Shown: in pieces, positions 1 to 6,031 of the stretch | How positions within the stretch are numbered: position 1 is the first letter of the stretch | Layout of the letters: each line of letters begins with the position of its first letter | Assembly (NCBI GenBank): GCA_027083045.1 | Contig: JALWQP010000092.1 | Span: 28,039 to 34,427, forward strand | Reading direction: 5' to 3' | Source: Desulfurococcales archaeon | GTDB lineage: Archaea > Thermoproteota > Thermoprotei_A > Sulfolobales > Desulfurococcaceae | DNA length: 6,389 nucleotides | Notes under the pieces: model-generated | Seen by the model: only the letters and a program-made list of their open reading frames with translations | Told to the model about the DNA's origin: nothing | Databases searched by the model: none | Translations under genes and position numbers: made by a program

Positions 1-882
1 ATATGGGAAAGATTCGTGCATGATCCTGTTCCCGGCCCTATTCCTCTCAAGGCTATTCACGGCAAGAAGATGATCGGCAACCATGCCGCAATAATAAACG
101 GGTGCTCCTACGCGATCAGAAATGGTAACAAAATACTGTTCGAAGCAGCGAGAGTTGCTGAGACCATGAAGGAAGATATTTATCTCATAGATATATGGGG
201 AGGGGTTAAAGGGTATGTTGGTGCCCTGAAAGACATCGTAAGCTATACTGGTGTCGATTATGTGGTAGGCATTGATGTTGGGGGAGATGTCCTGGCCATG
301 GGCGATGAGGATGAACTCTGGAGCCCCCTTGCCGATGCCATGGGGTTAGCGGCTATCCACGATATAGGGAACAGTGCGCTCATGGTGTACTCTCCCGGTG
401 CCGATGGCGAGCTCCCACAAGAACTTGTACTGAAGAGGATAAGTCTAATCGCAGGCATGGGCGGGTATCTAGGCAGTATAGGTGTTGGGAGAGAATATAT
501 GAAGTTCTATGAGAAACTCCTAGAGAACACTCATAGTGAGGCCGGTAGGATAGGACTACTAGCGCTTAAAGGTTTCTACGGCGTGAAAAGCATAAGAGGT
601 GGAACAAGAGAAATCAGCGTATCACCTGTGAATACTATAGCGTTTATCCTTACTCCTGAACCAGCCTTAAATATATCTAAGCCAGCACAACTCGTTCGAA
701 ATACGGGGAGCTTTGTTGAGGCGTGGCGCAGGCTAAGAGAAAACGGTATAGCTACAGAGTATGATCTAGAGAATGCTATTCTCGAGTACAGTAGGAGAGC
801 TGGAAAAGATCCTAGATGCTTGTCGGCCAGCGAGATCATAAGGATCAAGAACCATTTATGGAAAACGATAAAAGATAAATGA
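1..882 (+). CDS. DUF1152 family protein (5' end outside window)
   Basis: The frame is open from base 1 to the TGA at 880-882, giving 293 visible residues. The 5' end lies outside the window. A GTG at 16 is in frame, but the residues before it (IWERF) already read as family sequence, so it is probably not the start. The segment HDPVPGPIP and the block GIDVGGDVLAMGDEDELWSPLADAM, followed by a DGEL segment, are what I recognise as the archaeal DUF1152 family. The family has no established reaction. The acidic, glycine-rich GIDVGGD/SPLADAM region resembles a ligand-binding site, but that is inference. The C-terminal third is more variable and ends in a basic helix-like tail. No signal peptide or membrane segment is visible. 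The next gene is 164 bases away across a GC-rich block, so the two are probably not tightly coupled. Family assignment is fairly secure; function is unknown. Confidence 0.8.
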   Translation: MWERFVHDPVPGPIPLKAIHGKKMIGNHAAIINGCSYAIRNGNKILFEAARVAETMKEDIYLIDIWGGVKGYVGALKDIVSYTGVDYVVGIDVGGDVLAMGDEDELWSPLADAMGLAAIHDIGNSALMVYSPGADGELPQELVLKRISLIAGMGGYLGSIGVGREYMKFYEKLLENTHSEAGRIGLLALKGFYGVKSIRGGTREISVSPVNTIAFILTPEPALNISKPAQLVRNTGSFVEAWRRLRENGIATEYDLENAILEYSRRAGKDPRCLSASEIIRIKNHLWKTIKDK

Positions 883-883
883 T

Positions 884-960
884 GGGGATGTGGCCGTGCA
901 ACTCGTCCACGGGTTCATCCAGGGCCCGACGGCCCAGTTGCCCGGGCCCCCGAACCCCCT
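884..960. ncRNA. GC-rich candidate structured RNA, identity unknown
   Basis: This block lies between the DUF1152 stop and the next promoter. It is about 73% G+C by hand count (884-958) and its neighbours are far richer in A+T. It can form an almost perfect hairpin: 922-928 (GGGCCCG) pairs with 943-949 (CGGGCCC). Beyond a two-base AC bulge, 931-933 (GGC) pairs with 940-942 (GCC), closing a CCAGTT loop. An outer stem, 911-916 (GGGTTC) with 952-957 (GAACCC), is separated from it by an asymmetric internal loop (917-921 against 950-951). A second small hairpin pairs 894-898 with 908-912; it shares bases 911-912 with the outer stem, so the two compete. GC-rich islands of this kind in AT-rich hyperthermophiles often mark functional RNAs. 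An H/ACA-like guide is possible because of the internal loop, but I see no clear kink-turn or well-placed ACA. The strand cannot be decided. A 3'-UTR or terminator structure of the upstream gene is the alternative. Confidence 0.4.
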
Positions 961-985
961 CATAAATAGATGTAGTCCTATTGGG

Positions 986-999
986 AGATAATTATATTT
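986..999 (+). promoter_or_regulatory. probable TATA box for the 105-residue protein gene
   Basis: The AT stretch at 988-998 (core ATAATTATATT) is the best TATA-like element before the gene starting at 1047. A start of transcription about 25 bases downstream would fall near 1017-1020, leaving a leader of roughly 27-30 bases that contains the GGAG Shine-Dalgarno-like sequence at 1039-1042. The box is flanked by GGGA (983-986) and TCCC (999-1002), an imperfect dyad that may be chance. Confidence 0.45.
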
Positions 1000-1046
1000 C
1001 CCGATCACAATTGATTACATAGCACATAATTTCTGGGCGGAGAGCC

Positions 1047-1364
1047 ATGAGCGAGGATCTAGTCAAGAAACTGGAAGACCTGATGAACGCAATGAAGGAC
1101 TGGGAGAGAAAACCAGTTCTAAAATCAGGACACATAGTGGTGGAACTGGTAAAACTCCCTGAGAGAAAAACTAAGACCACAGCTAGGCCAGCACATCTAG
1201 CCATTATGATCAGGAGAGAGGATGCTTTCAGAGGAATAATTATCGAAGAGCCAGATAAGCTTGAAGACCTGATAGTAGCGGTCACAACTCCGAAGCTTAA
1301 AGAACTCATAAACGCAGTCTACAAGATTCTCAAGAAGCACCGTGTCCAAGAATTCGAGCTATGA
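1047..1364 (+). CDS. Hypothetical protein, 105 residues, small and charged
   Basis: I do not recognise this protein. It starts at ATG 1047, four bases after a GGAG (1039-1042), and ends at TGA 1362-1364. Its own TATA-like box lies about 55 bases upstream. The first 20 residues are highly charged and likely helical (EDLVKKLEDLMNAMKDWERK). The middle (residues 27-60) alternates hydrophobic and charged residues, as in beta strands (GHIVVELVKL, HLAIMIRRED, RGIIIEE). The last third is again helical and lysine-rich (KLKELINAVYKILKKH), ending QEFEL. There are no cysteines, no membrane segments and no signal peptide. The predicted helix-strands-helix layout and size suggest a compact single-domain cytosolic protein, but no fold or function can be assigned. 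Its codon use resembles that of its neighbours and its start signals are good, so it is probably a real gene. It stands alone between the GC-rich block and tRNA-Thr. Confidence 0.75.
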   Translation: MSEDLVKKLEDLMNAMKDWERKPVLKSGHIVVELVKLPERKTKTTARPAHLAIMIRREDAFRGIIIEEPDKLEDLIVAVTTPKLKELINAVYKILKKHRVQEFEL

Positions 1365-1385
1365 CGTTGTTTCCAGTGATAAAAG

Positions 1386-1393
1386 TTATAATT
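1386..1393 (+). promoter_or_regulatory. TATA box of tRNA-Thr
   Basis: TTATAATT at 1386-1393 is centred about 36 bases before the mature 5' end of the tRNA at 1426. With the usual archaeal spacing, transcription would start near 1415, giving a leader of about 10 bases for RNase P removal. Confidence 0.5.
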
Positions 1394-1425
1394 GCCTACC
1401 TAGACCTATTTCAGAACTAGGGTAA

Positions 1426-1498
1426 GCCGCCGTAGCTCAGCCGGTAGAGCGTCGCCCTGGTAAGGCGAAGGTCCCGGGTTCGAATCCCGGCGGCGGCT
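1426..1498 (+). tRNA. tRNA-Thr (anticodon GGT)
   Basis: A complete 73-base cloverleaf. The acceptor stem is 1426-1432 with 1491-1497 (GCCGCCG/CGGCGGC). The D arm is GCTC (1435-1438) with GAGC (1447-1450). The anticodon stem is TCGCC (1452-1456) with GGCGA (1464-1468), enclosing the loop CTGGTAA with anticodon GGT at 1459-1461, which reads threonine codons ACC and ACT. The variable loop is AGGTC. The T arm is CCGGG/CCCGG around TTCGAAT (1479-1485). The discriminator base is T1498, and CCA is not encoded. There is no intron. All stems are fully paired. A T-rich run follows at once, and the MarC gene converges on it from the other strand. Confidence 0.97.
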
Positions 1499-1510
1499 TT
1501 GTTTTCTTTT
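1499..1510 (+). terminator. T-rich terminator after tRNA-Thr
   Basis: TTGTTTTCTTTT directly follows the tRNA discriminator base. Runs of T on the non-template strand are the usual intrinsic terminators in archaea. It overlaps the last two bases of the convergent MarC gene's stop codon. Confidence 0.55.
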
Positions 1511-2144
1511 AATATGATACGGGTTCTCCTCGTTGTATCAATCCCCAGCTCTCAATATACGATTTTACCCCCAGCATGATCATCTCAACAGCGATACTCG
1601 CTATGATCAATGACATGAAGCGTCCTATGGCCTTCATTACGCTCGGCCTAGTCATAGCCACTATTTTTTCCGAGTATCTTAGAAGTGCAAAAGTGGTAAT
1701 AGCGGCAACGACTCCAGCAACAAGTATTAATATAGTATTGAGGATACTTTGATCTCTCGATGTTAGGAGTATTAGAGTCGTGATCGTGCCGGGACCAACA
1801 ATCATAGGTGTGGCTAAGGGGACTACGGCTACATCCTCTGGATCAATCCTCTTGGTCTTCGGCATACCTCCAAGCATGTCGAGTGCTATGGTCATCAAAA
1901 GTATCCCGCCACCTATCCGTAGACCGGGCACAGAGATGCTGAACGCTCTCAGGATATAATTACCGAGAAAAGTAAACACTATAATTAGTAGCACGGCGGT
2001 AATAAATGCTCTAGACACTATCCTTCTACGCTCAATAAGCTCCATACCCTCGGTAAGCGATAGAAATGTAGGCAATGCAGAGAACGGATTCATTATCGCT
2101 AATAACTGGATATAATATGCTACAAATAATCCCAGGTATAACAT
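1509..2144 (-). CDS. MarC-family integral membrane protein
   Basis: This encodes 211 residues of very hydrophobic sequence belonging to the MarC family (also called UPF0056). These are inner-membrane proteins of about 200 residues with roughly six helices and no firmly established substrate; the early link to multiple antibiotic resistance in E. coli was later withdrawn. The family landmarks are visible: MNPFSALPTFLSLT (18-31) at the end of helix 1, ISVPGLRIGGGILL (70-83), VVPLATPMIVGPGTITTLI (107-125), and RFMSLIIASIAVEMIMLGVK (175-194). I chose ATG 2144 as the start. It follows GGGGGAA with good spacing, and helix 1 begins directly after it. An in-frame GTG at 2204 would add 20 residues unlike the family. 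The gene lies between two tRNA genes. It is co-directional with tRNA-Val and converges with tRNA-Thr, whose 3' end is 10 bases away. It has no functional link to neighbours that I can see. Confidence 0.9.
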   Translation of the reverse strand: MLYLGLFVAYYIQLLAIMNPFSALPTFLSLTEGMELIERRRIVSRAFITAVLLIIVFTFLGNYILRAFSISVPGLRIGGGILLMTIALDMLGGMPKTKRIDPEDVAVVPLATPMIVGPGTITTLILLTSRDQSILNTILILVAGVVAAITTFALLRYSEKIVAMTRPSVMKAIGRFMSLIIASIAVEMIMLGVKSYIESWGLIQRGEPVSY

Positions 2145-2216
2145 GCGTTCCCCCGGAATATAAAATAATGATAAGCTGTGGTTAAAGCAGGAAAGACTTA
2201 TCACCCCGTAGAGTAG

Positions 2217-2293
<77 letters not shown>

Positions 2294-2323
2294 AACCAGT
2301 ATTTCAGAATAGGGTTTCTTGGC

Positions 2324-2331
2324 CTTTAAAA
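2324..2331 (-). promoter_or_regulatory. TATA box of tRNA-Val
   Basis: On the minus strand this reads GTTTTAAA. It is centred about 36 bases before the mature 5' end at 2291, the same geometry as for tRNA-Thr. Transcription would start near 2302 with a leader of about 10 bases. Confidence 0.55.
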
Positions 2332-2402
2332 CTTAACTACTAAGACTATCCAGCCATTACATAATTATTTTTGAACTGATCCATGAAACGAATGTTGGAA
2401 TA

Positions 2403-2419
2403 AAGTATTAAATATACTT
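2403..2419 (+). promoter_or_regulatory. Promoter of the tes-moaA-moaC run, probably leaderless
   Basis: The TATA-like sequence TAAATATA (2409-2416) lies about 30 bases before the ATG at 2443. The expected transcription start is therefore near 2438-2443, leaving little or no leader. This agrees with the absence of a well-spaced Shine-Dalgarno sequence before that ATG. The box sits inside a perfect inverted repeat, AAGTAT (2403-2408) and ATACTT (2414-2419) with five bases between, which could be a repressor site over the TATA box. Confidence 0.5.
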
Positions 2420-2442
2420 AAGATACAATCCCTTTAGCAGGA

Positions 2443-4188
2443 ATGATTAAACGCTTATCCCGGCTATCCCTATACGAGGTGACGTGTTTGACTCTTTCAC
2501 CGCTCCCCCTCGTAAAGCATGCTGGAGAGATATCCTACAAGCTACCAGAGATAAGGAGTGGGGAAGAACTACTGAGCCTTACCCAGAGCGTGTGCCCCCA
2601 CTGCTATCGTGTTGTCCCAGCCGCCATTATTGAGCGAGACGGGAGAGTCTATATTAGGAGAGTTTGCCCGGAGCACGGAGAGATCGAGGAGCTCTATTAC
2701 GGCGATGTCGAGATCTACAAACGCTTTATCAAATGGGATCTTGAGGGAAGAGGTTCTAGACACGTTTACACGCCCGCCATAAGGCCCTGCCCCTTTAACT
2801 GCGGATTGTGCCCAATGCATAAGCAGCACTCAGCCCTCGTAAACATAGTGTTGACTAACCGATGTAATCTCAGCTGCTGGTACTGCTTCTTCTACGCCGA
2901 GGCTGCTGGATACGTATATGAGCCGAGCATAGATACTATTAGGAACATGATAAGAAGTATTAAGAAGCAAGGAGTAGCAGTTAATGTCCAGTTAACAGGC
3001 GGCGAGCCCACTCTTAGAGACGATCTTGTCGACATAGTGAAGGCATTGAAAGAAGAAGGGGTACGCCATATACAGCTCAACACCAACGGGATAAAGTTCT
3101 CGGAGCTATTCTGGAAGAACCCCGACGAAGCCATAGCCTACACGAGGGCGCTGAGAACAGGCGGTGTTAATACGGTCTATCTGAGCTTTGATGGTGTAAC
3201 ACCGATTACTAACTGGAAGAACCACTGGGAGATACCATATATCTTCGAGGTATTCAGAAGAGCAAGCATGACCAGTACCGTACTAGTTCCAACAGTGATT
3301 AAGGGTATAAACACACACGAGCTAGGTGCGATCGTGAAGTTCGCGGCAAAACACGTGGACATCGTCAGAGCCGTCAACTTCCAGCCCGTAAGCCTAACAG
3401 GTATGATGAAGAAACAGGAGAGGGCGAAGTATAGGATAACAATACCCGATGTAATAAAGCTAATAGAAGAACAGACCGATGGCGAGGTGCCGAGAGAGGC
3501 TTGGTTCCCGGTGCCTGTTAGTGCTATATTTTCCAGGTTCGTCGAAGCATTTGCCAAGGAGTACAAATTCGAGATGACGAACCACCCTGTATGCGGAGCT
3601 GGAACCTACATATATGTCGAGAGAAAGAATGGCTCAGTCAAACTCATCCCGATAACGAACTTCGTCGACGTAGAAGGATTCCTCGAGTATCTGCAGGAGA
3701 AATGGGAAGACCTAGTAATCGGTAGAAGCAGACTCACAACAGGCCTTAAGATACTGTACAGCATAAGGAAGTTCATCGACCAGAAACATGCACCAGAAGG
3801 ATTCGACCTGTATAAGATACTGCTTAATATAATAATTAAGAGGAACTATGATGCGCTAGGAGAACTACACTACAAAATGGTATTCCTGGGAATGATGCAT
3901 TTCATGGATCTATACAACTATGATATACAGCGTGTCCAGAGATGCAACATCCACTACGCATTGCCAGATGGCAGGCTAGTTCCATTCTGTGCGTTCAACA
4001 TTTTCGATGACATCTACAGAGATGCGGCCCAGAAAAAATACGGTCTCTCATTCGAGGAGTATGCTGAAAAACACGGTCTTCCAAAGAACAATATCACGAA
4101 AAAATACATAAGAAACAGGAGAATGCTCGAATCAACAGAACTATACAGGAAAACATATGAGGGCATAATCGAGCTGGTGAGGCGCTAA
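2443..4188 (+). CDS. tes: Radical SAM protein, tetraether lipid synthase (Tes) family
   Basis: This 581-residue protein resembles archaeal radical SAM enzymes of COG1964, the family of MJ0619 and MA_1486, which were shown to be Tes. Tes joins the phytanyl ends of two archaeol-type lipids to make membrane-spanning tetraethers. In order it shows: an N-terminal metal site CPHC (51-54) with CPEHG (75-79); CPFNCGLC (116-123), typical of this family; the radical SAM motif CNLSCWYC (141-148, C-x3-C-x2-C); GGEP (186-189); NTNG (213-216); SFDG (248-251); and C384, C501 and C516, likely ligands of further iron-sulfur clusters. There are no membrane helices; long amphipathic helices fill 410-490. The ATG at 2443 fits a leaderless transcript. 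GTG 2479 would also keep every motif. It ends seven bases before moaA, so an operon is likely. Family membership is secure; that this copy makes tetraethers rather than acting on another substrate, perhaps tied to the pterin genes, is inference. Confidence 0.8.
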   Translation: MIKRLSRLSLYEVTCLTLSPLPLVKHAGEISYKLPEIRSGEELLSLTQSVCPHCYRVVPAAIIERDGRVYIRRVCPEHGEIEELYYGDVEIYKRFIKWDLEGRGSRHVYTPAIRPCPFNCGLCPMHKQHSALVNIVLTNRCNLSCWYCFFYAEAAGYVYEPSIDTIRNMIRSIKKQGVAVNVQLTGGEPTLRDDLVDIVKALKEEGVRHIQLNTNGIKFSELFWKNPDEAIAYTRALRTGGVNTVYLSFDGVTPITNWKNHWEIPYIFEVFRRASMTSTVLVPTVIKGINTHELGAIVKFAAKHVDIVRAVNFQPVSLTGMMKKQERAKYRITIPDVIKLIEEQTDGEVPREAWFPVPVSAIFSRFVEAFAKEYKFEMTNHPVCGAGTYIYVERKNGSVKLIPITNFVDVEGFLEYLQEKWEDLVIGRSRLTTGLKILYSIRKFIDQKHAPEGFDLYKILLNIIIKRNYDALGELHYKMVFLGMMHFMDLYNYDIQRVQRCNIHYALPDGRLVPFCAFNIFDDIYRDAAQKKYGLSFEEYAEKHGLPKNNITKKYIRNRRMLESTELYRKTYEGIIELVRR

Positions 4189-4195
4189 GACTGGC

Positions 4196-5167
4196 TTGAC
4201 ACCGTTAATCGATAAGTATGGCCGGCCGCTCACGCATATGAGGATAAGTGTTACCCTCCGATGTAATCACAGATGTATTTTCTGTCACCGCGAAGGTTTA
4301 CCTAGTAATATGGATGGGGTCGAACTCACGGCGCAAGACTGGGGCTTCGTTGCCTCAGTAGCCTCTTCCCTGGGAATAAAATACTATAAAATAACTGGTG
4401 GAGAACCACTGGTAAGAAATGATATCGTAGATATTGTACGAAATATCAGAGATAGCGGTGGAATAGTATCCATAGTTACGAATGGATCATTATTGGCCAA
4501 ATATGCAGAAGAACTAGCAGACCTGGTATCACATATAAATATTAGTCTACATTCCCTTAATCCTGAAATTTTCCACAAGATAACCCACGGGAAGCTAGAA
4601 CCTGTTCTCAAGGGGATCGACGAAGCACTACGCAATGGCATAAAGCTGAAGATTGACTATGTTGTACTCTCTCTGAACAGCCGTGAATATATCGACATAA
4701 TAAACTATGCGAGCGATAAAGGCATAAGTCTAAACATCATCGAGCTCATACCACTTGGAATGTCTCTTACCGAGTATAATAGGCTCCACGCGCCAATGGA
4801 TCCTATTGAAAAATACCTTGAGAAAATATCGGTAAAGAAAGACAGGAAGGCTTTCCAAAGCAGACCAACATACATTCTTCCCAGCGGGATAGAGGTGACT
4901 GTGATAAAGGGTATATGTAACCCGGAGATGTGTATGCACTGTACTAGGATCAGGATGAGCCCTGACGGTAAGATCAAGACCTGTATCTATAGAAACGATA
5001 ACTTATTAGACGCGTATCCTTTCATTGTGTCACGCGATGCGGAAGGGTTAAAAAAATTATTTATAAAAGCAAATAGTCTGAGAGAACCTTTCTTCAAACC
5101 TGAGAGGATCGTGGAGGCAATACATGATGTCAATGGTAGATATAACTTTGAAAAACGAGGTATATAG
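4196..5167 (+). CDS. moaA: GTP 3',8-cyclase MoaA
   Basis: MoaA is the radical SAM enzyme that, with MoaC, turns GTP into cPMP in the cytoplasm. The 323 residues match the family throughout: LIDKYGRPLTHMRISVTLRC leads into the SAM cluster motif CNHRCIFC (23-30), then GGEP (68-71), VTNG (94-97) and ISLHSL (116-121). The second, GTP-binding cluster has the diagnostic spacing C246-x2-C249-x13-C263, and R251 and R253 match the arginines that contact GTP in the S. aureus enzyme. The start is TTG 4196: a TGA in frame at 4178-4180 prevents a longer reading, and the next ATG (residue 15) would remove the conserved LIDKYGRP. GGTGAGG (4176-4182) is rather far for a Shine-Dalgarno, so coupling to translation of the radical SAM gene seven bases upstream is likely. 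The C-terminus ends KRGI, without the Gly-Gly tail of bacterial and eukaryotic MoaA. The last 44 bases overlap moaC. Confidence 0.95.
   Translation: MTPLIDKYGRPLTHMRISVTLRCNHRCIFCHREGLPSNMDGVELTAQDWGFVASVASSLGIKYYKITGGEPLVRNDIVDIVRNIRDSGGIVSIVTNGSLLAKYAEELADLVSHINISLHSLNPEIFHKITHGKLEPVLKGIDEALRNGIKLKIDYVVLSLNSREYIDIINYASDKGISLNIIELIPLGMSLTEYNRLHAPMDPIEKYLEKISVKKDRKAFQSRPTYILPSGIEVTVIKGICNPEMCMHCTRIRMSPDGKIKTCIYRNDNLLDAYPFIVSRDAEGLKKLFIKANSLREPFFKPERIVEAIHDVNGRYNFEKRGI
5047..5070 (+). promoter_or_regulatory. possible internal promoter for moaC inside moaA
   Basis: An AT-rich stretch in the end of moaA contains TTTATAAAAGC (5060-5070), close to an ideal archaeal TATA box. A transcription start about 25 bases on, near 5090, would place the moaC Shine-Dalgarno (5113-5117) in a leader of about 34 bases. 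The underlying codons (LKKLFIKA) explain part of the AT richness, so it could be chance. Confidence 0.35.
5113..5117 (+). promoter_or_regulatory. Shine-Dalgarno sequence of moaC within moaA
   Basis: GGAGG at 5113-5117, within GTGGAGG, ends six bases before ATG 5124. It supports the start at 5124 (or the adjacent ATG 5127) over the ATG at 5133, which would be 15 bases away. Confidence 0.7.
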
Positions 5168-5585
5168 AGAAGCAACTGCTGAGGGCATTATAAGGCTCAG
5201 AAGAGAAACTGTTAGGAGAATTATCGAGGGAAGAGTCGAAAAAGGAGATGTATTTACTATATCCAAGATTGCCGCTATCAATGCTGTTAAGAAAACACCC
5301 GAGCTCATACCTTTGTGCCATAACATACCGATCACTCACGTAAATGTTGAGTTCAAAGTACTAGACGAGGAACACATCCTATGTAGAGTAACGGTTAAAA
5401 CCACCGCCAAGACAGGAGTCGAGATGGAGGCTATCACGGGGGTTAGCGTAGCTCTCCTAAATGTATGGGATCTAGTGAAGAAGTACGAGAAAGACGAGGA
5501 AGGCCAGTACCCAATAACTAGGATCGAGAGCATTAGGGTTATATCAAAGATCAAGAAAACTTTCTCCGAAGCTCAGAGCGATTAA
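5124..5585 (+). CDS. moaC: Cyclic pyranopterin monophosphate synthase MoaC
   Basis: MoaC converts the MoaA product 3',8-cyclo-7,8-dihydro-GTP into cPMP. The 153 residues show the family hallmarks: MVDIT (4-8), KGD (40-42), ELIPLCH (60-66), KTGVEMEAITGVSVA (96-110) and WDLVKK (115-120). D116 and K119 match the catalytic Asp128 and Lys131 of E. coli MoaC. The extended N-terminal segment before VDV in the E. coli protein is almost absent, and the C-terminus lacks the usual KxGGKSG-type end, finishing IKKTFSEAQSD. The frame overlaps moaA by 44 bases, and its Shine-Dalgarno lies inside moaA, so translational coupling is likely. Three ATGs compete as start (5124, 5127, 5133). Spacing favours one of the first two. 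The 3' end overlaps the convergent moaE by 35 bases. Confidence 0.95.
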   Translation: MMSMVDITLKNEVYREATAEGIIRLRRETVRRIIEGRVEKGDVFTISKIAAINAVKKTPELIPLCHNIPITHVNVEFKVLDEEHILCRVTVKTTAKTGVEMEAITGVSVALLNVWDLVKKYEKDEEGQYPITRIESIRVISKIKKTFSEAQSD

Positions 5586-6030
5586 TCCTTTTATCCCCCA
5601 CTACCCAGTATTCACCATCTTCTCGAACCTCTAGCTTAAATATAGGAGCACTCTTCTTTATAGCTTCAAGTATCTCACGAGCAGCCAAGAAGCCCGTATC
5701 GCGATCCACTGCAGATACTAAGATATAGATGGTAGTATCGCCAGGCGATAGTTCTCCTATCTTGTGATAAACATAGACCATTCTTACATTGCTATATTTC
5801 TCAACAACTTTTTCTGTGAGATCATATATAATCTCTTTCACATACTTATCGTAAGCCGTGTATACAAGCTTCTCTACACGTCTTCCATTAACTAGTCCTT
5901 TCACGAATCCAATAAAGGCAACAATAGCACCGGCTCCTTTATCATTTGTTTTAATCCTCATAGCATTAATGATCTCATCTAAGGAGAGATCTTCTCTACC
6001 GATATCAACGATAATGTCTGGCTTTGTCAT
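5551..6030 (-). CDS. moaE: Molybdopterin synthase catalytic subunit MoaE
   Basis: MoaE is the large subunit of molybdopterin synthase. It binds cPMP and receives sulfur from the MoaD C-terminal thiocarboxylate to build the dithiolene. The 159 residues carry GAGAIVAFIGFVKG (32-45), LVYTAYDKY (55-63), YHKIGELSPGD (88-98) and the active-site stretch IKKSAPIFKLE (124-134), in which K125 and K132 align with E. coli Lys119 and Lys126. I chose ATG 6030, with a GGTG six bases upstream. The GTG at 6039 is in frame but lacks a Shine-Dalgarno; it would add three residues and overlap moaD by 8 bases. With ATG 6030 the gap to the moaD stop is one base, so the two are translated together. Where bacterial MoaE has SAHR, this protein reads SAVDRD (106-111). 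The C-terminal end overlaps the end of moaC. Confidence 0.94.
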   Translation of the reverse strand: MTKPDIIVDIGREDLSLDEIINAMRIKTNDKGAGAIVAFIGFVKGLVNGRRVEKLVYTAYDKYVKEIIYDLTEKVVEKYSNVRMVYVYHKIGELSPGDTTIYILVSAVDRDTGFLAAREILEAIKKSAPIFKLEVREDGEYWVVGDKRINRSELRRKFS

Positions 6031-6031
6031 A

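Noticed and set aside
877..890. AATGATGG resembles a C/D-box RNA C box.
   Set aside because: It departs from the RTGATGA consensus, overlaps the DUF1152 stop codon, and no CTGA D box follows at a suitable distance.
922..949. GGGCCCG...CGGGCCC is identical to the acceptor stem of tRNA-Val, suggesting a split or degenerate tRNA.
   Set aside because: Only 14 bases separate the arms, with no D, anticodon or T arm. The match is to a simple GC motif.
2145..2204. Longer MarC reading from GTG 2204.
   Set aside because: The extra 20 residues are unlike the family, and ATG 2144 has a good Shine-Dalgarno and begins directly at the first helix.
2569..3566. Open frames on the minus strand antisense to the radical SAM gene.
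   Set aside because: They lack family resemblance and start signals and are explained by codon bias of the conserved plus-strand gene.
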